In this document: positions 20,758 through 29,061 of the stretch, piece after piece | Layout of the letters: each line of letters begins with the position of its first letter | How positions within the stretch are numbered: the stretch's first letter is position 1 | From: Pseudomonadota bacterium | GTDB taxonomy: Bacteria; Pseudomonadota; Alphaproteobacteria; Micropepsales; Micropepsaceae | Reading direction: 5' to 3' | Length of the DNA stretch: 61,034 nt | Assembly (NCBI GenBank): GCA_021804785.1 | Contig: JAJZGY010000009.1 | Span: forward strand, 1-61,034 | Position numbers and translations under genes: made by a program | The notes under the pieces: generated by a model | The model's database searches: none | Told to the model about the DNA's origin: nothing | What the model saw: only the letters and a program-made list of their open reading frames with translations

Positions 20758-21594
20758 CTAAAAATAGGGCGGACGATCGAGGCCCTTTGGGGATTTGGTG
20801 AAGATTTCGACCCCGTTCTCGGTGACACCCACGCTGTGCTCGAACTGCGCCGAGAGGGAGCGGTCGCGGGTCACCGCGGTCCAGCCATCGTTCAGCACTT
20901 TGACACCGTAATTGCCCAGATTGATCATCGGCTCGATGGTGAAGAACATGCCGGGCTTAAGACCGATGCCATAACCCGGCTTGCCGTAATGGACGACGTT
21001 GGGCAGGGCATGAAAAACCTTACCCAGACCATGGCCGCAGAAATCGCGCACCACCGCGCAATGCTCTTCGCCTTCTGCGTAGCTTTGGATGACATGCCCG
21101 ATATCACCGGTGGTGGCGCCGGGGCGCACCACGGCAATGCCGCGCATCATGGCCTCATAGGTCACATCGATCAGGCGCATGGCTTTGCGCTTGACTTCAC
21201 CGACAGGATACATGCGGCTGGTGTCGCCATGCCAGCCATCCTTAATCACGGTCACGTCAATGTTGACGATGTCGCCTTCGCGCAGGGGCCTGTCGTTGGG
21301 GATCCCGTGGCAGACGACGTGATTGATCGAGGTGCACAGGGTGTGACGATAGCCGCGGTAGCCCAGGCAGGCCGGCAGCGCCCCTTGATCGCAGACATAT
21401 TCGAAGGCCAGCTTGTCGAGCGCGGCGGTGGTCACCCCGGGCTGAACCGCGGGAACCAGAAGATCGAGCACTTCGGCGGCAATCCGTCCGGCGCGGCGCA
21501 TGCCTTCAAAGCTTCCGGCATCATGAACCGTCACCGCGAGCGCCGAGCGCCTTGCGGCTTCAAAGACATCAGGGCTAAGCATTTCGGAGGCCAT
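20758..21594 (-). CDS. map: Type I methionine aminopeptidase
   Basis: 278 residues. It removes the N-terminal Met from new proteins. The five metal ligands of the family are visible: Asp in NIDVTV, Asp in HGDTSRM, His in GHGLGKVFH, Glu in TIEPMIN and Glu in QFEHSVGV. A catalytic His is in CHGIPN. It has about 28 extra N-terminal residues before the core. The neighbour 131 bases upstream is the divergent CinA-like gene. Confidence 0.97.
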   Translation of the reverse strand: MASEMLSPDVFEAARRSALAVTVHDAGSFEGMRRAGRIAAEVLDLLVPAVQPGVTTAALDKLAFEYVCDQGALPACLGYRGYRHTLCTSINHVVCHGIPNDRPLREGDIVNIDVTVIKDGWHGDTSRMYPVGEVKRKAMRLIDVTYEAMMRGIAVVRPGATTGDIGHVIQSYAEGEEHCAVVRDFCGHGLGKVFHALPNVVHYGKPGYGIGLKPGMFFTIEPMINLGNYGVKVLNDGWTAVTRDRSLSAQFEHSVGVTENGVEIFTKSPKGLDRPPYF

Positions 21595-21725
21595 GCTGAT
21601 CCTTTGGCTTTGCAGGGCTGCACGTGTACTGGAACGATTACAACATAATCGCCCTTGGCGGGGTTTAACACCCCCCCGGAGCTGAGGGACAGCCCGTCGG
21701 GCTCAAAGGATGGAACCTGTAAATA

Positions 21726-22490
21726 ATGTCTGAGCCGGAACAGAGCGCAGTCCCCACCGCGGCGATGCTGGTGATCGGAGATGAAATCCTCTCTGGACGC
21801 ACCCAGGACAGCAATTTTGCCTATCTTGCCAAATTCCTGGCGGCCCTGGGGATCGATCTGCGCGAAGGACGCATCGTTGCAGATGACGAGGTCGGTATCG
21901 CGGCCGCCATCACGGCGCTGCGGCCCCGGTATGATTATGTTTTTACCTCCGGCGGCATCGGTCCCACCCATGACGACATCACCACCGATGCGGTAGCCAA
22001 GGCGTTCTCCACCCCGGTTAGCGTTCACCCCGAGGCATTTGCTCAGCTCGCCGGGCGCTATGCGCCGGGCGAATTCACTCCGGCCCGCCAGCGCATGGCG
22101 CGCATACCTGAGGGGGCTCTCCTGATCCGCAATTCGGTCTCCGTGGCGCCAGGGTTTCAGCTCGCCAATGTCTTTGTCATGGCAGGAGTTCCCATGATCT
22201 TTCGCGCCATGCTCGAGGATGTGGCACCGCGGCTGCGCCGGGGCAGTTTGGTGCGTGCGGTGACCATCCGCGCCAGCGTCGGGGAGGGGCGCATCGCCGA
22301 TGCCCTCCGGGCCCTGCAAGGCAATCACAAAGACGTGGTCATTGGCAGCTACCCCTATTTCCGCGAGGATGGCTACGGGGTGCAGCTTGTGGCCCGTGGA
22401 CGCAATCTTGCGGCAGTAGAGGCCGCGGCGATGGCCATCGAGCTCATGCTGGTCGAGGCCGGCGTTGCCAGCGAGCGCCTCAGCGGGTGA
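21726..22490 (+). CDS. CinA-like molybdopterin-binding domain protein
   Basis: 254 residues matching only the N-terminal MoCF/MogA-like domain of CinA: AAMLVIGDEILSGRTQDSN at the start, then VFTSGGIGPTHDDIT, and FVMAGVPMIFRAMLEDV. The C-terminal nicotinamide-nucleotide amidase domain of full CinA is absent, which is common in alphaproteobacteria. The domain binds phosphorylated or nucleotide-like ligands; the cellular role is uncertain. A Shine-Dalgarno before the ATG is weak. Confidence 0.85.
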   Translation: MSEPEQSAVPTAAMLVIGDEILSGRTQDSNFAYLAKFLAALGIDLREGRIVADDEVGIAAAITALRPRYDYVFTSGGIGPTHDDITTDAVAKAFSTPVSVHPEAFAQLAGRYAPGEFTPARQRMARIPEGALLIRNSVSVAPGFQLANVFVMAGVPMIFRAMLEDVAPRLRRGSLVRAVTIRASVGEGRIADALRALQGNHKDVVIGSYPYFREDGYGVQLVARGRNLAAVEAAAMAIELMLVEAGVASERLSG

Positions 22491-22584
22491 GAAGTTGCCT
22501 CGGTCTTAAGGGAAATTTACGCAACCAGGTGACATCGGCCGGTTCTGAGACTAGCCTTCTTTCCTGGGCGATAGGAGGTCATGA

Positions 22585-22857
22585 ATGCGTCGGGTGATGG
22601 CTGCCACAGTCGCCGTGGTATTGGCCGCGATCGCTGGCATTGCGGTGGCCGAGACGATGTCGGCAAGCGATCGCAGCGACTACGAGGCGCCGGGGCGGCA
22701 CCAGTTCTATGTGTGGTGCGCCGACGGCAGGAATTATACGACCAGCGAACAGGGTGCTGACGCCGCAGCCGCGCAAATCAAGCTTTATGATGCCCTCAAG
22801 GCCTCCGGACACCTCTCCTGCTGGCCGATCTGGCAAGGCCGCATGGCCGGCTCCTGA
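22585..22857 (+). CDS. Small secreted hypothetical protein
   Basis: 90 residues with a clear signal peptide: MRR, a hydrophobic stretch and a VAVAE-like end, cut probably after Ala22. The mature ~68 residues have two Cys (in VWCADG and LSCWP) that could form a disulphide in the periplasm. I do not recognise the family. AGGAGGT lies close before the ATG, a strong sign of translation. Its TGA stop is directly followed by the ccmI stop on the other strand, with no bases between. Confidence 0.75.
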   Translation: MRRVMAATVAVVLAAIAGIAVAETMSASDRSDYEAPGRHQFYVWCADGRNYTTSEQGADAAAAQIKLYDALKASGHLSCWPIWQGRMAGS

Positions 22858-23751
22858 TCAGCTTCCCACGCCAAGTGATTTTGCTTCCACCTCGATCGCG
22901 GCGAGCGCAGCGGGATTGGTCTTGAGCGCAATTCGCGCTGAGGCCAGCGCCGCCTTGGCCTTGGCACCCTGTCCAAGGACCGAATAGGCGCGAATCAGGC
23001 GCTTCCAGCCATCCGGATTGTTGGGGCTGGCCTTCAGCGAGGCCGCCAGTTTGGCCACCATGGCCGTGACATTGGGCGCGGCAGCGGACCCAGAGGCAAC
23101 TTCGCTTGCTTTCAGTGTGGCGATGCGGTCGATCAGCATCGACTTATACGGAGCGTTGTCGGGGGTTTCGTCGGCCAGTTGTTGCCAGATGGCGATCGCC
23201 TTGGCGGTCTCTCGGCGGTCGGCATAGGCCAGGCCGAGATAGTAGCTGGCGGCCGGATTATGAGGATCGAGCCGCAGCGCTGCCCGCAGTGGTGGCAGCG
23301 CGATGTCAGGCACGATACCCGAATTGGCAAGAGTAAGAGCTTCCGCATAGGAGGTCAGCACCGTGGGCGCGCGGGCTGGGCTGGCAAGAGCAGCGGCATG
23401 GCGGAAGGCGCCGGCGGCTTCATCTGCGTCGCCGAGGCTGAGATAGCCGCGGCCCAGAAGCTCCCAGGCCATCTCGTCCTTGGGATGGCTTTGCACCCGT
23501 CCCACCAGTTCCGCCACGAGGCCGGGCAGATCATGATCAGAGGGTCCGGTCAGGCTGCGCAAGGCCAGTTTGGGTGAGCCCAGCAGCAGGTACGTCCCGA
23601 TGCCAAAGCCGATGACGAGCAGGGCGGCGCTGGCGGCTAGAATTCCCCGTCGTGCCCAGCTGTCAGCTGAACGCAAGAGGATAGGAACGACGACAAAGCC
23701 CGCGGCGAGAAGCGTAAGGCCGGAGAAAATGAGGATCAGAACTGCCATCAT
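22858..23751 (-). CDS. CcmI/CycH-like cytochrome c biogenesis TPR protein
   Basis: 297 residues. Two membrane helices near the N-terminus (about 5-27 and 36-58) are followed by a short periplasmic linker and TPR repeats (MAWELLGRGYLSLGDADEAAGAF, AASYYLGLAYADRRETAKAIAIW). This layout matches CcmI/CycH, which hands apocytochrome c to the haem ligation complex. The usual first-helix to second-helix cytoplasmic loop is very short here and no ccmEFGH genes are nearby. A more general membrane TPR protein is possible. Confidence 0.7.
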   Translation of the reverse strand: MMAVLILIFSGLTLLAAGFVVVPILLRSADSWARRGILAASAALLVIGFGIGTYLLLGSPKLALRSLTGPSDHDLPGLVAELVGRVQSHPKDEMAWELLGRGYLSLGDADEAAGAFRHAAALASPARAPTVLTSYAEALTLANSGIVPDIALPPLRAALRLDPHNPAASYYLGLAYADRRETAKAIAIWQQLADETPDNAPYKSMLIDRIATLKASEVASGSAAAPNVTAMVAKLAASLKASPNNPDGWKRLIRAYSVLGQGAKAKAALASARIALKTNPAALAAIEVEAKSLGVGS

Positions 23752-23818
23752 GGGGCTGCCACTAGCATGGGACGCGGGCGAATGCGACGCTCAGCGCTGT
23801 CACATGAGGACTATCCCC

Positions 23819-24739
23819 ATGATTGCCTTTTCTGGAAATACCCTTGACCGGGTCAGTCTCCGGCGCGCGGACCCGGCCTGGCTGGCCGAGCAGTGGATCC
23901 ATCCGGAGGCCCGCGTATTGCCGCTCTGGCAGTTGCGGCCGCTCGTCGTGGGGGCCTCGCGGGGTCCGCAACAGGCCGGCTTTGTCATTCCAAGGGTGGC
24001 GCAGGATCTGGCCGGGTCCGAGGCGCCGCGGGTGTTTCTGGGTCTCGATGGCCAGAGCCCGCTTTTTGCCCTCGACGTTTCGGCTGCGCAGGATCCGCGG
24101 GAACAGGGGCCTCTGGCCGGGCTTGGCGAATTTGTCGAGCTGCGTGCACTGGCGCTGCGCGGTGAGCTTCCGCCTGAGGAGCTTGCCATCTGTGGTACCG
24201 CCAAAGCCATGATCGACTGGCACCAGCGTCATGGCTTTTGTGCGCGCTGCGGGGCTCCGACCAAACCGGTGGATGGCGGCTGGCGTCGTCGTTGCGGCCA
24301 ATGCAGTGCCGATCATTTTCCGCGCACCGATCCGGTGGTGATCATGCTGGCCAGTCTTGGCGAACGCTGTCTGGTTGGGCGTGGCCGTCAATTCCCGCCG
24401 GGCATGTTTTCGGCGCTGGCGGGATTTCTCGAGCCGGGGGAGACCATTGAGGAAGGTGTCCGTCGGGAAATCTTCGAGGAGGCTGGGATCCAGGTGGGAA
24501 AGGTGCGCTATCATGCCAGTCAGCCCTGGGCGTTTCCGTCGTCGCTGATGATCGGCTGTCTTGCCGAGGCCCAGAGCGAAAAGATCTGCCTTGGTGACGA
24601 CGAACTGGCCGAAGCACGCTGGCTGGAGCGCGAAGAGGTGCGCGCGCTGCTCAGTGGCGGACGGCGCGAGGGACTGTTCCTGCCGCCGCCGATGGCTATT
24701 GCGCATCATCTGCTGCGCGATTGGGCCTTTGCCAGCTGA
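23819..24739 (+). CDS. nudC: NAD(H) diphosphatase NudC
   Basis: 306-residue Nudix hydrolase that splits NADH (and NAD caps on RNA) to NMN(H) and AMP. A four-Cys zinc ribbon (CARCGAP with RRCGQC) precedes the Nudix box GFLEPGETIEEGVRREIFEEAG. The SQPWAFPSSLM motif after the box is the NudC-specific SQPWPFPxS signature. The ATG at 23819 has AGGA eight bases upstream; the frame is open further upstream but without homology. It is coupled to the next gene by a TGATG overlap. Confidence 0.95.
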   Translation: MIAFSGNTLDRVSLRRADPAWLAEQWIHPEARVLPLWQLRPLVVGASRGPQQAGFVIPRVAQDLAGSEAPRVFLGLDGQSPLFALDVSAAQDPREQGPLAGLGEFVELRALALRGELPPEELAICGTAKAMIDWHQRHGFCARCGAPTKPVDGGWRRRCGQCSADHFPRTDPVVIMLASLGERCLVGRGRQFPPGMFSALAGFLEPGETIEEGVRREIFEEAGIQVGKVRYHASQPWAFPSSLMIGCLAEAQSEKICLGDDELAEARWLEREEVRALLSGGRREGLFLPPPMAIAHHLLRDWAFAS

Positions 24740-25254
24740 TGGGCCTGGCGCAGCGCCTGCGCGCGATCACCGCCGATATCTCAGGTCTGGATGTGGATGC
24801 GATCGTCAACGCGGCCCCTGAAACGCTGGCGCCTGGGGCAGGTGTGGATGGTGCGATCAGGCGGGCGGCGGGGCCTGAACTCACGCGTGCCACAGCGGTC
24901 ATCGGCGGCTGTCCCACGCCTTCCGCAGTGATCACCCCGGGGTTCAGGTTGGCGGCGCGCTATGTGGTTCAGACCGCGGCGCCCGTTTATGCGGCTCGCC
25001 CCGCAGATGATTTGCTGTTGGCCGATTGCGATCACAACGCTCGGGCGCGGGACTATCGGTTTGAAGAGGTCGCGTTTCCGGCCTTGGGTACCGGGATTTA
25101 CGGCTGGCCTGCGGCGCACGCGGTACAGATTGCCTTTACTGCGGTGGTGTCAGCGCTGCGGGTGTACGAACGGCTCGTGCGCGAGGTGTTCTGCTGTTTT
25201 CGTGACGCAGACTGCCAGCGCTATCAGGCGTTGATCGACGGTTTGGCAGCTTAG
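24739..25254 (+). CDS. Degenerate macrodomain protein coupled to nudC
   Basis: 171 residues related to MacroD-type ADP-ribose/O-acetyl-ADP-ribose hydrolases. Conserved parts are DVDAIVNAA, GVDGAI with Asp37, CPTPSAVITPGF, VVQTAAPVY and the FPALGTGIYGWP phosphate loop. Compared with E. coli YmdB, the catalytic Asn of NAAN is Pro27, the GGGG run is broken to P-G-A-G and the following His is Arg41. It may bind ADP-ribose without the usual hydrolysis. Its start overlaps the nudC stop (TGATG), which ties it to NAD metabolism. Confidence 0.75.
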   Translation: MGLAQRLRAITADISGLDVDAIVNAAPETLAPGAGVDGAIRRAAGPELTRATAVIGGCPTPSAVITPGFRLAARYVVQTAAPVYAARPADDLLLADCDHNARARDYRFEEVAFPALGTGIYGWPAAHAVQIAFTAVVSALRVYERLVREVFCCFRDADCQRYQALIDGLAA

Positions 25255-25305
25255 ACTGTTTGCCGCCGGCGTGGCCGCTCAGTGCGGAAAATGTGGGGCA
25301 TGGTG

Positions 25306-26559
25306 ATGGCAGATCAGGCAGACGCAGCGAGAGGATGGGTCTGGCGCAAGCTTGCCTGCGGGTTTGCTGCGCTGATCGCGCTTGGGCCCCTGGCGGCCTT
25401 CGGGGCCACATCACCGGCCTGCATGGCGCTCACAAGGATGATGGCACAGCAGAAGCCTGGTCCGGTATTTCTTGCGAGCTATCCCACAGCCAGCGCAGTC
25501 CAGCTCAAGAACGCGGCCTATCTCTATGACAACGCGATCGCTGCGCTTGCACTCATCGGCTGCGGACAGCCTGGTCTGGCCGGGCGCATTGGCGCGGCCA
25601 TTCTGATCGCCCAGGCGCATGATCGCTTCTGGCATGATGGGCGGCTGCGCAATGCCTATGTCGCCGGACCCGTGCGCGAAGTCCCGGTCAAGCTGCCGGG
25701 TTGGTGGGATGGGAAGGAACAAAGATGGGTGGAGGACGCCTATCAGGTGGGAAGCGACAGCGGCAATCAGGCCTTCGCCATGCTCGCGCTTGTGGCCTGC
25801 TACCGGGCAGGTCTTGGTCGCAGATATCTTGCTGGTGCCAGGCGTCTCGCGCGCTACCTCACGCATTCCTATGGTGCCGGTGCGCCGGCTGGCTTCAGGG
25901 GTGGCACCTTTGGCGATGAACCCAACCCACAGATCAGCGCCTGGAAGTCGACCGAACACAACGCGGACCTGGCAGCGGCCTATCAGCGTCTTGCGGCGGC
26001 GGCAGGCGCGGCCAGCTGGCAGCATTGGGCGCTCCGTGCGCGCCGCTTTGTGCAGACGATGTGGCAGCCCGGCTGTGGCTGCTTTGCCGCCGGCACGGGG
26101 CTGCAGGCCCATGAGCTTGACCATCTTGTCGCCACGGATGCGCAGCTGTTTCCACTTCTGGCAATCGCTGGCTTCGCGCATCACTATGGACCGAAACTGC
26201 ACGGGATTTTGCGTCGCCTGCGAGATGACGGAGGGATCACTTACAGCGTTGCGGCCAAGGGTGTGTGGACGGAGGGAACGGCGCAGCTTGCCCTTTATCG
26301 TCGGCTTTCGGGGCAACAGACACGGGCCCGCGCCTTGCTGCGTGTGCTTGCCCGGGCTCGCGCTCCCGACGGCAGCTACTACGCAACCGCGAGCGGCTCG
26401 CTGGTAACCGGCTTTGGTCTTTCCACCGATCCGTCCAAGTCACGGGTATACTTCCATCTGCCGCATCTGGGCGCGCTGGCATGGGTGGCACTGGCCCAAT
26501 GCGGGTTTGACCCATTTACGCTGCGGCGAAGCCTGCCCGAGGACAGAGCACCAGACTGA
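25306..26559 (+). CDS. Putative exported alpha/alpha-barrel (six-hairpin glycosidase-like) protein
   Basis: About 417 residues. It has an N-terminal signal-type hydrophobic stretch (LACGFAALIALGPLAAFGA). The rest is made of repeating helical hairpins with short conserved turns (AYLYDNAIAALALIGCG, QVGSDSGNQAFAMLALVACY, EHNADLAAAYQRLA, WTEGTAQLALYRRLSG), as in six-hairpin glycosidases. A Glu in WTEGTAQ and Asp/Glu in STEHNAD are possible acidic residues. No CAZy family can be named. ATGs at 25291 and 25300 are alternative starts. It stops four bases before the converging pheA stop. Confidence 0.65.
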   Translation: MADQADAARGWVWRKLACGFAALIALGPLAAFGATSPACMALTRMMAQQKPGPVFLASYPTASAVQLKNAAYLYDNAIAALALIGCGQPGLAGRIGAAILIAQAHDRFWHDGRLRNAYVAGPVREVPVKLPGWWDGKEQRWVEDAYQVGSDSGNQAFAMLALVACYRAGLGRRYLAGARRLARYLTHSYGAGAPAGFRGGTFGDEPNPQISAWKSTEHNADLAAAYQRLAAAAGAASWQHWALRARRFVQTMWQPGCGCFAAGTGLQAHELDHLVATDAQLFPLLAIAGFAHHYGPKLHGILRRLRDDGGITYSVAAKGVWTEGTAQLALYRRLSGQQTRARALLRVLARARAPDGSYYATASGSLVTGFGLSTDPSKSRVYFHLPHLGALAWVALAQCGFDPFTLRRSLPEDRAPD

Positions 26560-26563
26560 ACGA

Positions 26564-27433
26564 TCAATCAGTCGGCATCACTTTGCGAAACGCACTGGCG
26601 TGATAGACGCCAAGGATGGTCAGCCGGGTGGAAAAGAACTGCAGTTCTTCGAGGGCAAGGCGCACCAGGCGGTCTTCCGGGTGACCCTCGATATCGACGT
26701 AGAACTGTGTAGCGTTGAAGGAGCCACCGAGCTGGTAGCTCTCAAGCTTGGTCAGGTTGACGCCATTGGTGGCAAAGCCGCCCATGGCCTTGTAGAGCGC
26801 GGCGGGCACGTTGCGGACGCGGAAGATGAAGGTTGTGACCACGGCGCGGCCGTCATGCGGAGCATCGTCGGCTTCGCGCGCCATGATGAGAAAGCGCGTC
26901 ATGTTGTGGCCCGCATCTTCGATGTCAGGCTTGAGGATTTCAAGGCCGTAGAATTCGGCGGCCAGCGACGAGGCGATGGCCGCAACACTGGGGTCCTTGA
27001 GTTCGGCCACATGGCGTGCGGATCCGGCCGTATCATGCCAGTTCTGGGCCGATAGTTTGAGTTCGCGGATAATGCGCCGGCATTGACCAAGGGCCGGTCC
27101 CTGGCTGAGGACAGTTTTCAGCCCGTCAATGGTCGCTCCTTTGATCGCCAGCAACTGGTGGCGCACGCGATGAAAGTGCTCGCCGACGATGTAGAGGCCG
27201 GCTTCCGGTAACAGATGGTGGATGTCAGCTATACGGCCATGCAGGGAATTCTCGATCGGGATGATGGCCAGATCGGTGACACCGTCGCGCACGGCATCGA
27301 GTGCCGCGTCGAAGGTTGGCATCGGCACGCATTCGCACTGTGGCAGGGCTTCGCGGGCGGCAAGATTGGCATAGGCACCAGGCTCGCCCTGGAAGGCCAC
27401 GCGGCGGGCCCGGCTGAGGATGGTTTGGGTCAT
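26564..27433 (-). CDS. pheA: Prephenate dehydratase PheA (monofunctional, with ACT domain)
   Basis: 289 residues, phenylalanine synthesis. The N-terminal periplasmic-binding-like domain has VAFQGEPGAYANLAAREALP, IIPIENSLHGRI and the TRF motif in NMTRFLIM that ends the catalytic domain. A C-terminal ACT domain with GVNLTKLESYQLGGSFNATQFYVDIEG (the ESRP-like Phe site) follows. There is no chorismate mutase domain. Its start overlaps the kdsB stop by four bases, an arrangement frequent in alphaproteobacteria. Confidence 0.96.
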   Translation of the reverse strand: MTQTILSRARRVAFQGEPGAYANLAAREALPQCECVPMPTFDAALDAVRDGVTDLAIIPIENSLHGRIADIHHLLPEAGLYIVGEHFHRVRHQLLAIKGATIDGLKTVLSQGPALGQCRRIIRELKLSAQNWHDTAGSARHVAELKDPSVAAIASSLAAEFYGLEILKPDIEDAGHNMTRFLIMAREADDAPHDGRAVVTTFIFRVRNVPAALYKAMGGFATNGVNLTKLESYQLGGSFNATQFYVDIEGHPEDRLVRLALEELQFFSTRLTILGVYHASAFRKVMPTD

Positions 27434-28164
27434 GGGCGGCTGAAGTGAGTTCGTACTTTTGCAAGATCGGCCTCAGTATCAACGCTCAGAGGCACGCTGT
27501 CCACGCGGGCAATGGCGATATGCATGCCGGCTTCGAGCGCTCGCAGCTGTTCAAGTTTTTCGCGCTGTTCGAGAGGCGAGGGAGGCAAGGCCACAAAGCG
27601 TGACAGCGCTGGCCGGCGGAACGCGTAGAGGCCAATATGGTGATAATAGGGACCTTCCCCATACGGTACGCGCGCACGGGAGAAGTAGATCGCCCGGCCG
27701 CGCAGGCCAGTGGCATCCCACACGATCACGGGTTTGACCACTGCAGGGTTATCCGCCTCAGCCTCATCCTCGATTTCCGCGGCAAGGGTCGCGATATCCG
27801 CTCCGGTCGGCGCCAAAGGCTCGAGCACAGCGCGGATAAGGGCAGGATCTAGGCTCGGCAGATCGCCCTGGAGATTGACCACGACATCATGGTGTCCCTG
27901 AGGATCGATCTCGCTGACAGCGGCATGGACGCGATCGGTACCGGAGGCGAGCTCCGGGGCGGTGAGCACGCAGCGACCACCGGCCGCGCTCACCGCGGCG
28001 GCGATTTCGCGCTCGGCGGCGGCGACCACGACCGGTCCGATCGCCGCGACCATCGCCTGACGCCAGACCCGCACGATCATCGGCGTTCCGCCGATATCGG
28101 CCAGGGGTTTGCCGGGCAGGCGGGTGGATGCCATCCGTGCCGGGATCACAATGAGCGGGTTCAT
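27430..28164 (-). CDS. kdsB: 3-deoxy-manno-octulosonate cytidylyltransferase KdsB
   Basis: 244 residues, makes CMP-Kdo for lipopolysaccharide. Motifs are VIPARMASTRLPGKPLADIGGTPMI with the signature Arg/Lys residues, VNLQGDLPSLDP, and the IGLYAFRRPAL and EQLRALEAG segments typical of KdsB. The conserved family reads QGDEP where this has QGDLP. The product implies an LPS-type outer membrane. It is the first gene of the kdsB-pheA pair, with a 193-base divergent region to the cytochrome gene. Confidence 0.96.
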   Translation of the reverse strand: MNPLIVIPARMASTRLPGKPLADIGGTPMIVRVWRQAMVAAIGPVVVAAAEREIAAAVSAAGGRCVLTAPELASGTDRVHAAVSEIDPQGHHDVVVNLQGDLPSLDPALIRAVLEPLAPTGADIATLAAEIEDEAEADNPAVVKPVIVWDATGLRGRAIYFSRARVPYGEGPYYHHIGLYAFRRPALSRFVALPPSPLEQREKLEQLRALEAGMHIAIARVDSVPLSVDTEADLAKVRTHFSRP

Positions 28165-28357
28165 GCGGGAAGCCTCTTACGCACGCTTTTGCTGTATCTT
28201 AGCCTTGACTTGCGACGCTTCGCCGCACTGACCTACTCCTATGCCCGGGTAATGTCCGAGCGGCCTAAGGGGGGTGGTGCAGTGGGCCAAGCGTCATCTC
28301 TTTCGCTGAAGACGGCCGTAACACGGCGTCTGCCGTTTTGAAATGGAGCGCGACGAC

Positions 28358-28972
28358 ATGAATTCCTGGGAGTGGAACAAGATCGCAGGGGCCATCCTCG
28401 GTACGCTGATCTTTGTCATAGTCTTAGGCATGGTTGCCCATGCGGTCTACCAGGTGCCTCAGCCGACCAAGCCGGGCTATATCGTGCCGGGAGTTAAAGT
28501 TGCGGCGACCACGACCAAGGCCAAGGCCATGCCCAAGGCCCAGCCCTTGCCCGATTTTGCCACCGCAATTCCTGCGGCAAGCCTTAAAGAGGGAACGAAG
28601 CTCGCCCAGGCCTGCGCAGTTTGTCACGATTGGACCAAGGGCGGTCCCAACAAGATCGGCCCCAATCTGTGGAATATCCTCGGTAACAAGCGTGGCGTAG
28701 GCCGCAACAATTATGCCTTCTCCTCGGCTATGAAGGCCAAGGGCGGCACTTGGACCTATGCCGAGCTCTTTCATTTTCTGCGCAATCCACAGGAATACAT
28801 CCCGGGTACCAAGATGGGCTTCCCTGGTTATCCGAAGCGCCAGGACCGGCTTGATGTGATCAAGTATATCCGGACCTGGTCTGACACCCCCTATCCCTTG
28901 CCGGCTGCCACTGCCAGCACCAAGGCGGACGCAAAGCCGGATGCCAAGACACCCGCCACCAAGGCACACTGA
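28358..28972 (+). CDS. Membrane-anchored class I c-type cytochrome (CycM-like)
   Basis: 204 residues. An uncleaved N-terminal membrane helix (about residues 8-30) leads to a Lys/Ala-rich linker and one haem domain with CAVCHDW. NKIGPNLWNILG follows it, and the axial Met is in GTKMGFPG. This matches the CycM/cytochrome c552 type that passes electrons to terminal oxidases. A Lys/Ala/Thr-rich tail closes the protein. The ATG at 28358 has GGAG nine bases before it; an upstream in-frame ATG at 28343 has none. Confidence 0.9.
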   Translation: MNSWEWNKIAGAILGTLIFVIVLGMVAHAVYQVPQPTKPGYIVPGVKVAATTTKAKAMPKAQPLPDFATAIPAASLKEGTKLAQACAVCHDWTKGGPNKIGPNLWNILGNKRGVGRNNYAFSSAMKAKGGTWTYAELFHFLRNPQEYIPGTKMGFPGYPKRQDRLDVIKYIRTWSDTPYPLPAATASTKADAKPDAKTPATKAH

Positions 28973-29061
28973 TGGGCCGCAGCCGGGGCCTGATGACTGG
29001 CTCCGGCTGCCGCTGGCTTATTTGGGCTTGATTGACATGGGCTTTGCGGAGAGTCTGGCGC

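Noticed and set aside
26554..26575. GACTGA/TCAGTC inverted repeat at the convergent ends of the six-hairpin and pheA genes as a terminator
   Set aside because: Only 6 bp of stem and no T-run on either strand.
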